From NCBI GenBank assembly GCA_964036155.1, contig OZ038423.1:2557249-2621248 (forward strand): 64,000 nt of DNA, written 5' to 3'. Made by a program: the position numbers and the translations under genes. The stretch's first letter is position 1. Each line of letters begins with the position of its first letter. This DNA is from Diploscapter coronatus. Taxonomy: Eukaryota > Nematoda > Chromadorea > Rhabditida > Rhabditidae. Below the pieces are notes generated by a model, which saw only the letters and a program-made list of their open reading frames with translations, was not told the origin of the DNA and did no database searches. Positions 38,801-48,811 of this stretch are shown here, piece by piece.

Positions 38801-39950
38801 AATAACTCATTGGAATGTTCTCATTCGCTCAGAAAAAGATATGTAGAGACGTGATATAGAGAAAAAAAAACGGGGAAATATGAATTAAAGGTGATTTGTG
38901 CCAAAATTTACGAGAAAATCCCTATAATTTTAGTACAAAAATGGTCTCTAAGCCGAAAAATATAAGAATTAAAAATTGACCTGCTCGGAATTAGCCGACC
39001 TCACAACGCCCGAATTGACCTCGTCAAAAGTCGAGTCCAAATCCGACTCGGAAGGGTCGAAGACACTGCCCGCAGTGCCTGGGATGTACGAGAACAGCGC
39101 TGAGAGGGAACTGAAAAATCATGAATTGCAAAAAAAATAAACTATGTTTTTAAGTTTCGGATAATACTTTTCAAGGTCTACAAATTTTAGTACTGATACA
39201 ATGGGTATTGACGTGAACTTCATTGAAAAATGTGTATTTAAAAAAAATTATATTCAAGTTTATGTTTCAAATATTATTTCTTCCGGGAGTTTTGTGGATC
39301 CGAGCACTGGACTTAGAGATAATATTCTACGAAAATCGAGGTTAATTTTTACCTCTCATTGCTGTGTGTTGATCCTCCGGAAAGTCGCCTTTCCCTGGGC
39401 GGCAAATCAAGTCCGAGTAGGTCGCCTTCAGATACCTCTTCCATTAGAGCGTTCCCGACCTGAATAGTTTTTTTAATCTTTCAGAATTTGCCATTTAAAA
39501 TTCGTGAATTACAAGATTTTTCATTTACGTGTTTTTCTAGAATTTCTTTAAAAATAAAAAAGATGGCAAATTCTAACCGAATAGTTTAAGGAATCGTTAT
39601 CAGAAGCCTTCTGGCCGGACCCTTTCGAGGCTGATGGGCTTCCAGTGACGGTGTTCAGAAACCGACGCGTCACATTCGAACCGCTCTCGCTGCCGCCCGC
39701 GTCGCTCTGGAAAATATTCTTATGAAATTTCATGGCTAAAAATGTCTCAAAAATTATCAAATAATCATCGAAATTTTTAATTCTAATAGACAATTCTGAT
39801 GAAAAATATTCGAAAAATTTTCAAGTTTGATTTTACCGTATTGGATCGCATCTGTCCGACCTGCTGCTGAATCTGCTCGCTGTACTGTTGCACCGAGGCC
39901 TGGATCTTTTTCGCCTCGTCTTCCAATTTCGACTTCAGGTTCTTGAACAT
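23855..39950 (-). CDS. GRIP-domain trans-Golgi golgin (golgin-245/golgin-97 type), 40 exons
   Basis: Exons 5' to 3' (high-low): 39950-39837, 39706-39578, 39459-39353, 39110-38981, 38674-38564, 38349-38233, 38080-37943, 37776-37681, 37567-37490, 37229-37128, 36823-36758, 36626-36501, 36242-36084, 35548-35424, 35255-35183, 34991-34921, 32889-32778, 32564-32417, 32135-32053, 31772-31625, 31028-30925, 30557-30435, 30372-30184, 29966-29859, 29506-29432, 28942-28844, 28579-28434, 28245-28163, 28032-27932, 27770-27648, 27340-27197, 26926-26816, 26734-26687, 26436-26329, 25974-25816, 25118-24999, 24593-24524, 24354-24284, 24136-24057, 23936-23855. These sum to 1,458 residues with all phases matching. 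Golgins are coiled-coil tethers; the GRIP domain binds Arl1 on the trans-Golgi. The N-terminus MFKNLKSKLEDE and the blocks ASNYKDKYRDMV and LAQTQDKALKRIEKLREE match golgin-245. A long coiled coil follows, then GRIP (about 1382-1430, AEYLKNVLYQYMLNRENLG) and a tail LAGWVGSLNN. Exon 25 has an alternative donor (see findings). Confidence 0.93.
24690..24827. mobile_element. CAGACTTGG MITE in golgin intron 36
   Basis: It starts cagacttggggcgtttttcg and ends gaaaatgttgcaagtctg. The interior (ttatgcagtgaattattcca and gaatttttgcggtgg blocks) matches the copy at 3922-4042. Flanking octamers do not match, so the target duplication is lost or the ends are misplaced. It lies in the intron 24594-24998. 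Confidence 0.8.
25182..25524. mobile_element. 343-bp foldback element in golgin intron 35
   Basis: Long inverted arms start ctatcagtgt and continue through catatttgcagggta, catgctgataa-gatatcaggttc and aaaagtgccct. The right arm mirrors them (agggcacttttgaacctgat). The arms are imperfect near the tips and nearly exact internally. There is no coding capacity. Confidence 0.75.
25617..25795. mobile_element. MITE adjoining golgin exon 35
   Basis: Left end gctatctggaaatcgtat and block ttcaagacctcaaggacaat are mirrored by attgcccttgaggtcttgaa and cagatagc on the right. It ends about 20 bases from the splice donor of exon 35 (25816). It contains the recurring ttccatgctatttc motif. Confidence 0.7.
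28976..29104. mobile_element. CAACCTGG MITE (copy 2) in golgin intron 25
   Basis: It starts caacctggaaaagaacaaaa and ends ttttttccaggttg, with gcaagacgacaaga and cgtcttgttgtcttgc arms inside. It matches 2010-2138. It lies in the intron upstream of exon 28942-28844. Confidence 0.75.
31332..31574. mobile_element. hAT-type element with GC-rich CCTGGACC core and exact 8-bp TSD
   Basis: The element begins cagggatgaaaagtttgg and ends with the exact complement, ccaaacttttcatccctg. It is flanked by atctcgtt on both sides (31324-31331 and 31575-31582), a perfect 8-bp target-site duplication. CAGGG ends plus an 8-bp duplication place it with hAT transposons. The interior is a run of degenerate cctggacctgggcc and ggcctgg units, strikingly GC-rich within AT-rich DNA. 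It sits in the golgin intron between exons 31772-31625 and 31028-30925. Open frames on both strands come from the repeat. Confidence 0.9.
32890..34920. other. Largest golgin intron, with polypurine tracts
   Basis: At about 2.0 kb this is the longest intron of the gene; most others are 60-500 bases. The plus strand has long A/G-rich stretches, for example around 33361-33500 and 34380-34530. No exon with matching phase was found inside, and the flanking exons join in frame without one. Confidence 0.6.
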
Positions 39951-40173
39951 TTTCAAAAAACCTAAAAGATGAAAAACTAATAAATTTTGAAAAATGGAGA
40001 GGTATCGAATGGTTAAAAACCATCGTGAGAGGAAAACTCAGATACAAATAAGCGTAAGGATTTATTCAACAAGTAACAATGTGTAACGAAAACAATAATT
40101 GAAATACCCGTTTCAAATAGGTTATTTGGAAGTGCTATTTCCTTCAAAAATAAAAACAAGTCAGTTCCGATTT

Positions 40174-40310
40174 CAGACTTGGGGTGAGTGTTCCACCGCA
40201 AAAACGTTATCATCTCTCGTCCCATTACTAAGGATAGTTAACTCAAACGCTCACTGGAATAATTCACCGCACAAGGGGGATATTTGCGATGGAAAACGTC
40301 CCAACGTCTG
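40174..40310. mobile_element. CAGACTTGG MITE upstream of golgin
   Basis: It starts cagacttggggtgagtgttc and ends ggaaaacgtcccaacgtctg, matching the copies at 3922 and 24690 at the ends. It lies about 225 bases upstream of the golgin ATG, so it may be within the 5' UTR, outron or promoter. Confidence 0.75.
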
Positions 40311-40326
40311 GCCACTTTAACATGGG

Positions 40327-41312
40327 CTAAAGTTAGGGACCGCCAAGCCCCGCCCCTTTGCCTCGGTTCAATATTGTCCATAGTTGATAGCCCTTTCGAT
40401 TATCGCAAATATTTCTTATTTTATTTTTGTTTTTAATAATTGATCGATACCTACTATACAATTCGATACCGCTCTTTCATGTGGTGATATCGATTTATTG
40501 ATCGGGTGCGAAATAAGTCCGCAAATGCGCGTCAAATGCACACCAAATTACGAAAATGCTAATATTTCGAGTTATAAAAAAGGCACATTTAATTTTTTTT
40601 GATGAATCGGTACACCTAGTTGATATCTACAAAATATGTAAAAACTAGAAAAATCCTGCGGCGCCAAACTTTTCCCGAGGCAATAATAGATGCTCGCCTT
40701 TGGGGTACTGTATCTTTACAAGGGATCGGTAAAATCGTCTGAAAACTTGACTAAAATAAAATTTGACACTCCCTAATTATGCTACTCGAAAGAAAAAAAC
40801 GAAATTTTATCAGAAAATATTTTTAAAATTAATTTCAAAATGACCATTTTTTTGTCTTTACTAATTTGGATTGCCCTAGTCATATTTTTAAAGGCACATG
40901 TGTTTTTATTTCATATTTTGATTAGTTGGTCAATTGTCCGTCTTCGGTGAAAAAATCAGAAAAATCCTGCGTAGAGCAACTGAGATCCTCATAATCCGCG
41001 AAAATATAAAAGAAGCCAATGCTGAAATGAAAGAGAGTGCAGAGAAAAAGATCCCTAAAGGCAGAGAAAGAAAGGGGGGAGCGAGCGGCATAGTGCCTTT
41101 TGCAGATAAACCACGCCCCTTTCCCTTGTCCACGAAAAGGAGCGATTTTTCCGATTTTTCGCATTAAATTTTATCAATTTTTTCATCAGTAACGTATTTT
41201 TTCGCGGTTTTTTCGGTGGGGATGTTTAGAGGGGCACCTCAGCCCCTGAAAAATGTAGAAAACATAGTGCCAGAGTGAATTTGGCAGAATGGCTGGCGGT
41301 CCCTAGCTAAAG
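40327..41312. mobile_element. About 1-kb non-autonomous element with TIRs between PCC1 and golgin
   Basis: ctaaagttagggaccgcca at 40327 is mirrored by tggcggtccctagctaaag ending at 41312. The shared core tagggaccgcca is exact on both ends. The interior has no transposase-like frame. It starts 17 bases after the preceding MITE, and together they fill most of the gap between the two minus-strand genes. No target-site duplication was recognised. Confidence 0.55.
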
Positions 41313-41482
41313 TCAACAATATTTTCTAATTTGCGAAGGAAAAAATCATAGCTGGCGAAAATCTAAAGCAATGAGCTCTCGAAACTTTTATTCTTCACTT
41401 GATAAAATGCTATTTTAAGAGGCTAAAGTAACCTTTTCCAACATTTCCAAATAACCTCCAAAAATACAACCATAAACAATCA

Positions 41483-42654
41483 TTATTTCTCCTTCTCCTT
41501 GGGTTTAGGCGGATTGAACCATTTCCTATTATCAGCAAAAATCGAAATAAGAAGAAAAATGAAAAAAAAACAAGGTTGCGAGTACGTTTGTACCATAGAT
41601 TTGAAGTGAGTACTTTTGTCCTAAACGCTATCTCTCTCCCTTATGCTATGTTCTCTTTCTCTTGGACTGACACAAAAGTACTCGCAACAACAAAAAAATT
41701 ACCTCTTCTTCTTATCCTTGCCCTTTTCCTTTGGTTTAGGCTGGTTAAGCCATTTCTTGTTGTCCACCAAGTCGAGTGTCGACATGACTAACTCGCACAT
41801 CTCCATCAGATTCGCAATCGACTTCTGCAGGTACTTGCGATCACAGCTCGCGAAATCACTGAAAATTGGAAAGATCGATAACCTAAGGGCGGGGCTTAGA
41901 GTTTTAAAATCGACTTTTTCACTAGATAGTCTGCTGAAAGAAGTGCATTGATCAAATTTCAGTGTTAATGAAGGTACTTTAAAAGTCTAGTTTGAAGGAA
42001 AGCTAAATTTTAGAATTTTAGAAAAATCGATATCCGAAATTTTGAAGATAGACAAAGAATGAATCATAAAAATTTCTGGCTTCCATCCATAATCTCATTT
42101 TTGATCTCTCAAATCTAGATCCTATCTTGTTCTTCGAGAATTTCATAATTCTCAGAATTTTTAGAAAATAAGTTTTAGAAGAAAGCAAATAGAAGTAAAG
42201 CTTACACGATCAAATAGTTGTCCTCGATTTTGAAGGTCCTTTTCGCCGAGCTTCTGCTTGGCTCTTTATCCACGGCCAGTGTGGTCATCGCGATGCGGGC
42301 GGCGCGCTCCGATGACAAATTCAGACGTAGCGTGCTGTAATTTAAAATTACAATAATCCAAAAATCAATGATCTACATCACTTTTCCACTTTTTATCAAA
42401 AATTCCAACAAAAACGTGCAAAAAGCTAACGATTTTATGAAACCTCAAAATAAAGATTTTTTTTCGATATTTTTTAATAGAAAGCTATCGATTTTTTCAA
42501 TTACAGTAATCCGAAAAATGAATCTAAAAAAAATAGAAAAAACATGCACGTACGCAGTGTGCGGTAAGTCCTGATTGTCCCCGATTTGCTCTGGCTCCTC
42601 GTCGCTGCTTTCGACCGAACTCGACTCCACGGACCTCGCATCGACCTCGGCCAT
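41483..42654 (-). CDS. PCC1: KEOPS/EKC complex subunit Pcc1 (LAGE3 homologue)
   Basis: Exons 42654-42554, 42334-42206, 41858-41703 and 41525-41483 join to 142 residues, close to human LAGE3. Pcc1 is the small dimerising subunit of KEOPS, which with Kae1 makes the t6A modification of ANN-decoding tRNAs. The acidic N-terminus (VESSDEEPEQIGDN) is poorly conserved. The core begins TLRLNLSSERAARIAMTTLA, then VDKEPSRSSAKRTF, DNYLIVDFASCDRKYLQKSI and NLMEMCELVMSTLDLVD, the family's two-strand/helix pattern. The tail is unusual: KKWLNQPKPKEKGK is followed across the last intron by a near copy, RKWFNPPKPKEKEK. The gene lies upstream of golgin on the same strand but about 1.5 kb away, with transposons between, so an operon is unlikely. 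It diverges from A1 across about 250 bases. Confidence 0.88.
41574..41688. mobile_element. GGTTGCGAGTAC MITE in PCC1 intron 3
   Basis: It starts ggttgcgagtacgtttgt and ends acaaaagtactcgcaac. A related, longer copy lies at 50823-51008 just upstream of the FPGT gene. It fills most of the 177-base intron 41526-41702. Confidence 0.75.
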
Positions 42655-42901
42655 TTTCCAGGATTTCCCTGAATTTGTCTAAATTGGCAAAATCCGAGAA
42701 AATCGGTGAAAATCGATGAAAAATGAAGGAAAACCGGCCTGAAATGCCATGTGTAAGCGAGGGGTGTGGCTTTCAGCGGATACTTTGCATTTCTCGCCCA
42801 GTCTTCTATCCGATGTTTCCTCCGTATTTTCGCAATTTTTCAACAATTATCGTTTTTTCGAATTTTTTCTGAATTTTCTTGATCTTACTAGTGAATTTCA
42901 G
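42655..42901. promoter_or_regulatory. Divergent intergenic promoter region PCC1 / A1
   Basis: Only 247 bases separate the PCC1 ATG (minus) from the A1 ATG (plus), so both promoters must lie here or overlap. An acceptor, gaatttcag, sits immediately before the A1 ATG and probably accepts a spliced leader. No TATA box is evident. Confidence 0.45.
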
Positions 42902-45247
42902 ATGCCGTATGTCGAAAATAACGATGTGTTTCGCAGAAACCTCCGACACCATAAGGTTAGTTGGGAAAAGTTGAATTAATAAAAAACATGCACGTGACTT
43001 TGAAAACCTAGAAGTGAGACTTCTCAAAACTCGGCTCGCAAAAATACACCTTTGCAAGAGAGAAAAAGAAGACATGCCTTTTTCCTCTCTTAATACGATA
43101 TATTACTTTTTCTGAGGGTCGATTTGCAGGTTTTTGCGAAGTCCGCTAGAAATTTTGGATTTTCTAAAATTGCCCTGATTCAGCTTGGCCCAGAAAGTGA
43201 TTGGATGGATGCAACACTGGTCGGCAAAAGTCACGGCATATTTTTCGCCGTCATTTTAAAGGTGAAAAACGATTTTTTTTTTGGAAACTAATAAGTTTTC
43301 ACCCGCAGGTATAAAAACTTCAGTCTATTTGAGCATTTTCAGGAAGGCTTTTCGGCAACGCTCCTGAGCGACACGCAGTACCAGAACTCGAAGGAGGACT
43401 CCGAACTGGGCGACTCGATACAAGTAAAAATCAGGTGGGAGCTTTATTTTATTATTTTTTAAAAATCCTCTAGTTTTGTAGTGAAATAGTGTCAAAGTGG
43501 ATAAGAGTTGTTTAATTTTTAAAAATCACTATTTTCGGGAAAAAGAATCAGTTTTGGAGCGACATGGTGATAAACTTTATTGGAAAAAAAATCTTTCCAA
43601 GAAGCCGAAAATTGAATTTTCGTCTTTAAAATTGAGGGGAAAATAGAAACTTTTAGAAGGTTACTTTTTCAGGGAAATATTAGACAACGATCCTCGACAC
43701 AGGACACGGCACTATGTGACCGTCGCCCGATTATGCCCCGATTTTGCGGAAAACGTCCGAGTGGTGGGCGGAGCGAGGAGCGAGCAGGGCAAGGTCTATG
43801 TGAGTTTTCGAAAATTTTACTCGCTGTAGTTACCACCCCTCTTCTGAGGAATAGTATTGAGGAAAGAAAAAAGGTGATAACCATACAAGGGGTCAACATT
43901 TTGAATAATCTGAAAAAGTTAGGATAAAAAATAAGATTTTTTATTTCGAAAAAAGATTCAGTTCGAAACGACAGCCCAACCCGCAGAGTACGCGAAGGAT
44001 GGCAAGACCTTGCTGTTGTACAACGATCGATTCGGTTGGATTTTTTTTTCAATTTAGAATTTTTTGAAAGTTTGAAATTGCAGTAAAATAGCTATAAAGT
44101 TATTTTTTTCTCAGAAATAATGAGAAAAGAACAGACGAAATCGGAAAAAGTGACTAAGAAATTGAAAAGGAAATTAATTTTCGGGCTGGTTCATCGACAA
44201 GAGCCGTCTGCTTCCTTCCTCGACGCGCACCAACGTTACGTTCGAATTCATTTCGATGTATAGTCCGAACAACAAATCGCAAACCATCTTCCTCATCACC
44301 AAGATCATCAAGATTCATGTACGTCAATTTCTATCTTTCACAACTTTTTAAAAGTGTTTTTAATTATCTTGACTAAAATTTAGAATAGAACTTTTTTTGT
44401 ACATTGCTTCACGTTGATGTTAGTCAAAACTAGAGAATTTGTCAATTGTTGTTGTTTTTTTAAGAAAATCTACATTTGAAAATTTCTTGATTTTTTCAAA
44501 ATACACAAATTTTCAGCCTGACGAGCCGCAGGTGCCGCGTTTCACCGGCCCTTCGCCCGAAAAGCAGGAGGGCGACTGGGACTATCAGCAGCAGGACTAT
44601 CGAACGAAAGAGGGATGCTTCCAGGTACTAGATCAACAGTCGTAAGGTTGAAATCAGTATTTTTTAAAGAATTCCAAGATTCGCCAACCTTCTAATCCCC
44701 CAATAAGTGTGAAAGTAGATTTTTCCTGAAAATTTTTTGAAGCTATGTTTTTCTTAAGTTCAGATCTAAAAACGGATTTAGAAAAGAAAGTAGTAGTTTT
44801 AGGACCATGAGAATTTCGATCGAGAAGAGGCCTCTTCGAGTTTGGGATGGGATCGAACCGAGTCCGTGCACGAAGTGCTGCTTGGAGATGACGAGAAACG
44901 GGTCAATTTGCATTTTTAACTCCAACATAAAATGAAATATTTGTTATACATTCACTTCTTCTTTTTTCCATTTTCTCAAATTTAAATGTCACAGAATGAG
45001 CAGTCTATTGGCAGAAAAATGATGCATTTGGATCTTGAATTTGCTGAAACATACATTTATTGCAAAGCAATTGTGTTTCTAAAAATCGAAAAAAAGAAGG
45101 AATTTTCGAAAATTTGACATTTTTTTTTAGAAATTCTTCGATCTGATGAAGTTCTTCTACCAGTACGCGAATGTGAGGAGTGCGATGGAGATTTTTGACC
45201 CAAACGCAACCAGGCAAATCGAGAAATTCGTTGCTTTGGGACCTTAG
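42902..45247 (+). CDS. Uncharacterised tandem family protein A1
   Basis: Exons 42902-42955, 43184-43261, 43343-43434, 43673-43799, 43962-44034, 44185-44318, 44517-44624, 44803-44901 and 45131-45247 give 293 residues. I do not recognise the family. A2 and A3 share its exon boundaries. Visible parts are a short polar N-terminus; LGPESDWMDATLVGK; a beta-rich module (IFFAVILKEGFSATLLSD, GDSIQVKIREI, RHYVTVARL); a second similar module (LLLYNDRFGWFIDK, VTFEFISMYSP, IIKIH); a variable acidic linker; and a helical C-terminus ending EKFVALGP. The GDSIQVKI block recalls S1/OB folds, but this is only inference. The exon starting at 44185 is preceded by ttttcgg, not AG. A2 and A3 use AG at the same place, so A1 may use a non-canonical acceptor, be decaying or contain a sequence error. 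A strong donor abuts the stop codon. Confidence 0.75.
43016..43145. mobile_element. CAGACTTCTC MITE in A1 intron 1, near-perfect TSD
   Basis: The left end gagacttctcaaaactcg and right end tttgcgaagtccg are imperfect complements. Flanking octamers ctagaagt and ctagaaat match at 7 of 8. The block gagagaaaaagaagacatgc is shared with the copy at 59571-59699. Confidence 0.75.
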
Positions 45248-46110
45248 GTAAGTTGGATTTTTTAAAAACTTGTTTACTTTTTCATTTTATTTTCAGCCGA
45301 TAAAATTTACAAGAATGAGCCAATTTATACATTCCAGCCAAGATTTATCTCGTAGCAATTTCAATGAAAGTCACCACTTTCGGGTAACTCCTTCACATTT
45401 TTCCTCGAATAAAAGTAGTTAGTTTTCGTATAATTTTATGAGTACCCTATTTTTCAAGGCTAGTCTGTATAGTATTTTCTTTCAGAAATCGAGAAAAATT
45501 TCGCCTTTTAAAATCTTATCTATTATGAGATCGGGTATTTTTCTCCTTTTCATAGTATAATTTCTCGTATTTACGTCTGGGATTTATTTTTTTGGGTTTA
45601 CCTAAATTTTTATGGGCTTTGGGCACACGAGTATAAATTCACGTTTTCGTTTATCAAGTCACCAATGTCTATTTTTCTTTTCTTGAAATCAAAACATAGT
45701 CATTTTGAAGCAACGTAGTAACGCTAAAAGTAATTGTCATTTTTGACATTACAAGTGTATTTATTGTTTTCTCAGGATTTGAAGTTTAGGTGAAGTTTTC
45801 ATGAAATTTAATCAACTTCACTTAAATCTCTTATTTTTTCGGGTTTTTCATAGCTCTACCATTTTAGTCGTCATTATTTCCTTAATTTATCGCGTGTTAT
45901 AGTCGTTTTTGCTCATTATACTTGCCTTTCTCAAACTTGACACTAATATCAGGACAATACTATGGCATATCATCAATATGCTATACGGTATTTAATAAAA
46001 TTTAGCATAATTTTCGATTTTTTTTTTCGAGAAAATGCTGGGTTTTTACCCTAAAATATCTGGATCTTGAAAGAACTCCAAAAAATTACGATTTTTCAGG
46101 CATTTCCAAA
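45248..46110. other. Intergenic spacer A1-A2
   Basis: A possible 3' UTR intron starts exactly after the A1 stop (gtaagt at 45248; acceptor ttttcag ending 45296). The rest is T-rich and featureless, with the A2 5' acceptor just before the A2 ATG. Confidence 0.45.
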
Positions 46111-48342
46111 ATGCCAACCTATTCTGAATCCAGTGGGAAGTCAAGCAATGAATATGCCAACAGGAAGGTAAGAAAGCAACTTGGAAACCGCGAGACCACG
46201 AGACATTGAGAAATAGTGTGGGAAAAGAAAGCCTATTTTCCCCACACCCTACCCTAACCCTATGCTATTTTGGCTATGTATCGTGATCTCGCGGCTTCCA
46301 AATAGCCAATAAAAACTATTTTTCCAGCTTGGCCCTGAAAGCGAATGGCTAAACTCAATTATCAACGGCAAGACGCACAACATATTCTTCGTCGTCGTTT
46401 TAAAGGTACTTCAATTAAAATGACTAAATCAATCATTTTCAGAAAAATACAAATTTCCTATTTTTAGGAAAAAAATGATAAATTCTAAAACATTTATTCG
46501 TCGTAGTTCTCAAAATTTTTTTTTTAAATCTTAGAAATTCTAAATATCATTTTTAGAAAAATGTTATAAATAATTTTAAAAAATAAATAAAAATTTAGGA
46601 AGGCTTTTCGGCGACTTTGCTCAGCGACCTGCGCTACGAGAATTCGGACAAGAAAATGGAAATTGGTGATTCGTTGCAAATCAAAGTTCGGTAGGAATTT
46701 TTTAAATGTTAAGAAAATACAAATTTGAAAATTTCTCGAAAACCCCGAATAAATTCTACGAAAAATATATTATTTTGAAGAAAAAAACTGCTGAAAAATG
46801 CTTTAAAAATTCAATTTTTGCAACGAAATTCATGTCGGAAAAAAATTGACTTAGCAAAAAAGCTGGAATTTCCAGGGAAATTTTGAATATCGAGCCGCGC
46901 CACAGGACGCGTCACCAAGTGACTGCATGCCGTTTGATGCCTAACTTCACGGAGAACGTCTCAATTGGCAACAGAAACGTCTACTTCACGACCACCGCAA
47001 GGCCCATGGAGATCGCGGCTGACGGCAATACCATGCTTCTGTACAACAACATTTACGGTTTGTTTGACTGTAATAGCTCTGGGTATTTCGCTACCAAAAA
47101 CTTATCTGAGTGCTTTCCTATCAAGGTAGAGGGAATGGAGAGAACAAGAGAAAAAATATTTAGTTTGGTAGCAATGTACTTAAAGCCGTTTTTTCCCATT
47201 CACAAAACAAGGAAAAATAATGCAAATGTGTATACCCTTTCTTCTGAAGAACGATGATTTCTTTGAAAATTTGTGACCTAAATTACAAAAAAGAATTTTA
47301 GGTTACTTCGTTGACGTCAACCACGTGATCCCGCGCAAGGTTCTGCAGAACGTGGCCGACATCACGTTCGATTTCATCGTCAAACCGAGTCCCCACGATT
47401 CGAGGAAGACCATCTTCGTCCCGACTAGCGTCGTTCAAATTCATGTGAGTTAGAAGTTTATCGACTGTTACCGAATCCCAGTAAATTCTGGTGGAAAGGT
47501 ACAGGAGGGAGGTGAAAATAGACAAAAAGTTGTGCTAACCGGCGAGCATTTTTGCCGAAATTCAGTAATCCGGGATCAGAGTTGTAAATTTTCGAACCGC
47601 GATTGACCACATGAAACGAGAAAAGGGCATATTTTCGAGAGACGGAAGGAATACGTGCTTTTTTCTCTCAAAATTATGCAGTATCTCACTTCATGAGGTT
47701 AATCGCGGTTCGAAAACGTTGCAAGTCTGCCCGGGATTTACTTTGACCGTGGCCTATTGTGATTCAGTATCAGTCATTTTATCGATTATTTTTTTCAGTC
47801 CAACTATAGCCAGCCACTGTCCGCGTCTAAAGGCACGAACAGCAGTAGAGAAGATGTCGAGTACCACGACGAGCCCTATGTCTCTGAATACTCCATCCTC
47901 AACTGGTCAGATGATAAGAAATTGGTGGGGTTTTAGTTCTTTTTTTTTTTTTCATCGTTTTACCTCTTTCGATTTCTAGATTATTTCTGGAAATTTTCGA
48001 ACGAATTTCTAGAAGATATTTTATTCGGTATTTTTGGCGATTTATTGAAATATGATAGTCTCAAAATATCTTGTAGAAAATTGGAAGCATTTAAAAAAAA
48101 CCAAAACCTTATTTTTGACTTAGCCTTGATTCCTCGTGGTTTCAGAAAATTAGAAGAAAAGATTTCTGAAAAAATAAGAATTTTTCCAAGACCCACTTAC
48201 TCTTGACTTATGTTTGAATTTTCAGGAATTCTTCGATCTGGTAGCGAATTTCTTCCAGCACAGCTCCGTCAAGTACGCTGCGAAAGTCGTCGACGCCAAG
48301 TCGCTAGCCAAAATCGAGAAGTTCATCTCCACGGGACCTTAG
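46111..48342 (+). CDS. Uncharacterised tandem family protein A2
   Basis: Exons 46111-46167, 46328-46405, 46599-46690, 46876-47057, 47302-47444, 47799-47924 and 48226-48342 give 264 residues. It is a clear paralogue of A1 and A3. Shared blocks are LGPESEWLNSIINGKTHNI, VVVLKEGFSATLLSD, EIGDSLQIKVREIL, PRHRTRH, TMLLYNN, YFVDVNHVI and the C-terminus EFFDLVANFFQ to EKFISTGP. The exons equivalent to A1 exons 4 and 5 are fused here, so one intron was lost in A2 or gained in the others. The linker exon (ASKGTNSSREDVEYHDE) is acidic and variable. All splice sites are canonical and the frame is intact, so it looks functional. Function is unknown; no signal peptide or membrane segment suggests an intracellular protein. 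Confidence 0.85.
46181..46301. mobile_element. MITE-like inverted repeat in A2 intron 1
   Basis: ttggaaaccgcgagaccacg on the left is mirrored by cgtgatctcgcggcttccaa on the right. It contains gaaatag and ctatgctatttt arms like other elements here. It lies between A2 exons 1 and 2. Confidence 0.65.
47577..47729. mobile_element. CAGACTTGCAACG MITE in A2 intron, near-perfect 8-bp TSD
   Basis: The left end cagagttgtaaattttcg with aaccgcgattgacc is mirrored by ggttaatcgcggttcg and aaaacgttgcaagtctg. Flanking octamers tccgggat and cccgggat match at 7 of 8. A second copy lies at 62038-62189. Confidence 0.85.
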
Positions 48343-48686
48343 ATCGGGGATAGGTCGTTTTGCACTTTTTGCTTATTATTTCTCTATTCTATTTTTTCCA
48401 GTCTAGATAGCCCAATGTAGGATAGGCCGATTTCGGGAATCTAGTCTTTTAGCTTTATTTTTTGTTGTCTTGTTTTGTTTTTTTTAATTGGGAAAGGAAA
48501 GAAAGTAAAGAAAAGTTGTATTTTTATTTCTTTTTTTCTTTTGCCATTTAAACAAATTTAGAAATTGGTAAAATAGAAATGCTTGAAAACCGTTTCCCTA
48601 TTTCACTGATTTGTTTTTACTAGACTGTCAGAAAATGAGGTTTTAGTCATTTTTTAAAAGTATCCCTATACTTACTCTAAATATCA

Positions 48687-48811
48687 TTGATTGGGAGAGA
48701 ACGTCGATATCCAAAAATTACGCTATTCGTTTCTCGTTTACGCGATTGACTATTTCGCTACAAATTCGATTTTCTAATTGCTGTGTGAATATCGACTTTC
48801 TCTCCAATCAA
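48687..48811. mobile_element. TTGATTGGGAGAGAA MITE (copy 3)
   Basis: It starts ttgattgggagagaacgtcg and ends cgactttctctccaatcaa. It closely matches 14751-14889 end to end. Confidence 0.8.

Noticed and set aside
40922..41167. Overlapping 67-81-codon frames on both strands
   Set aside because: They lie inside the non-autonomous element 40327-41312 and show no transposase motif.
39950..41483. PCC1-golgin operon
   Set aside because: The genes are co-oriented, but the spacing is about 1.5 kb and filled with transposons, far from the short spacing of typical worm operons.
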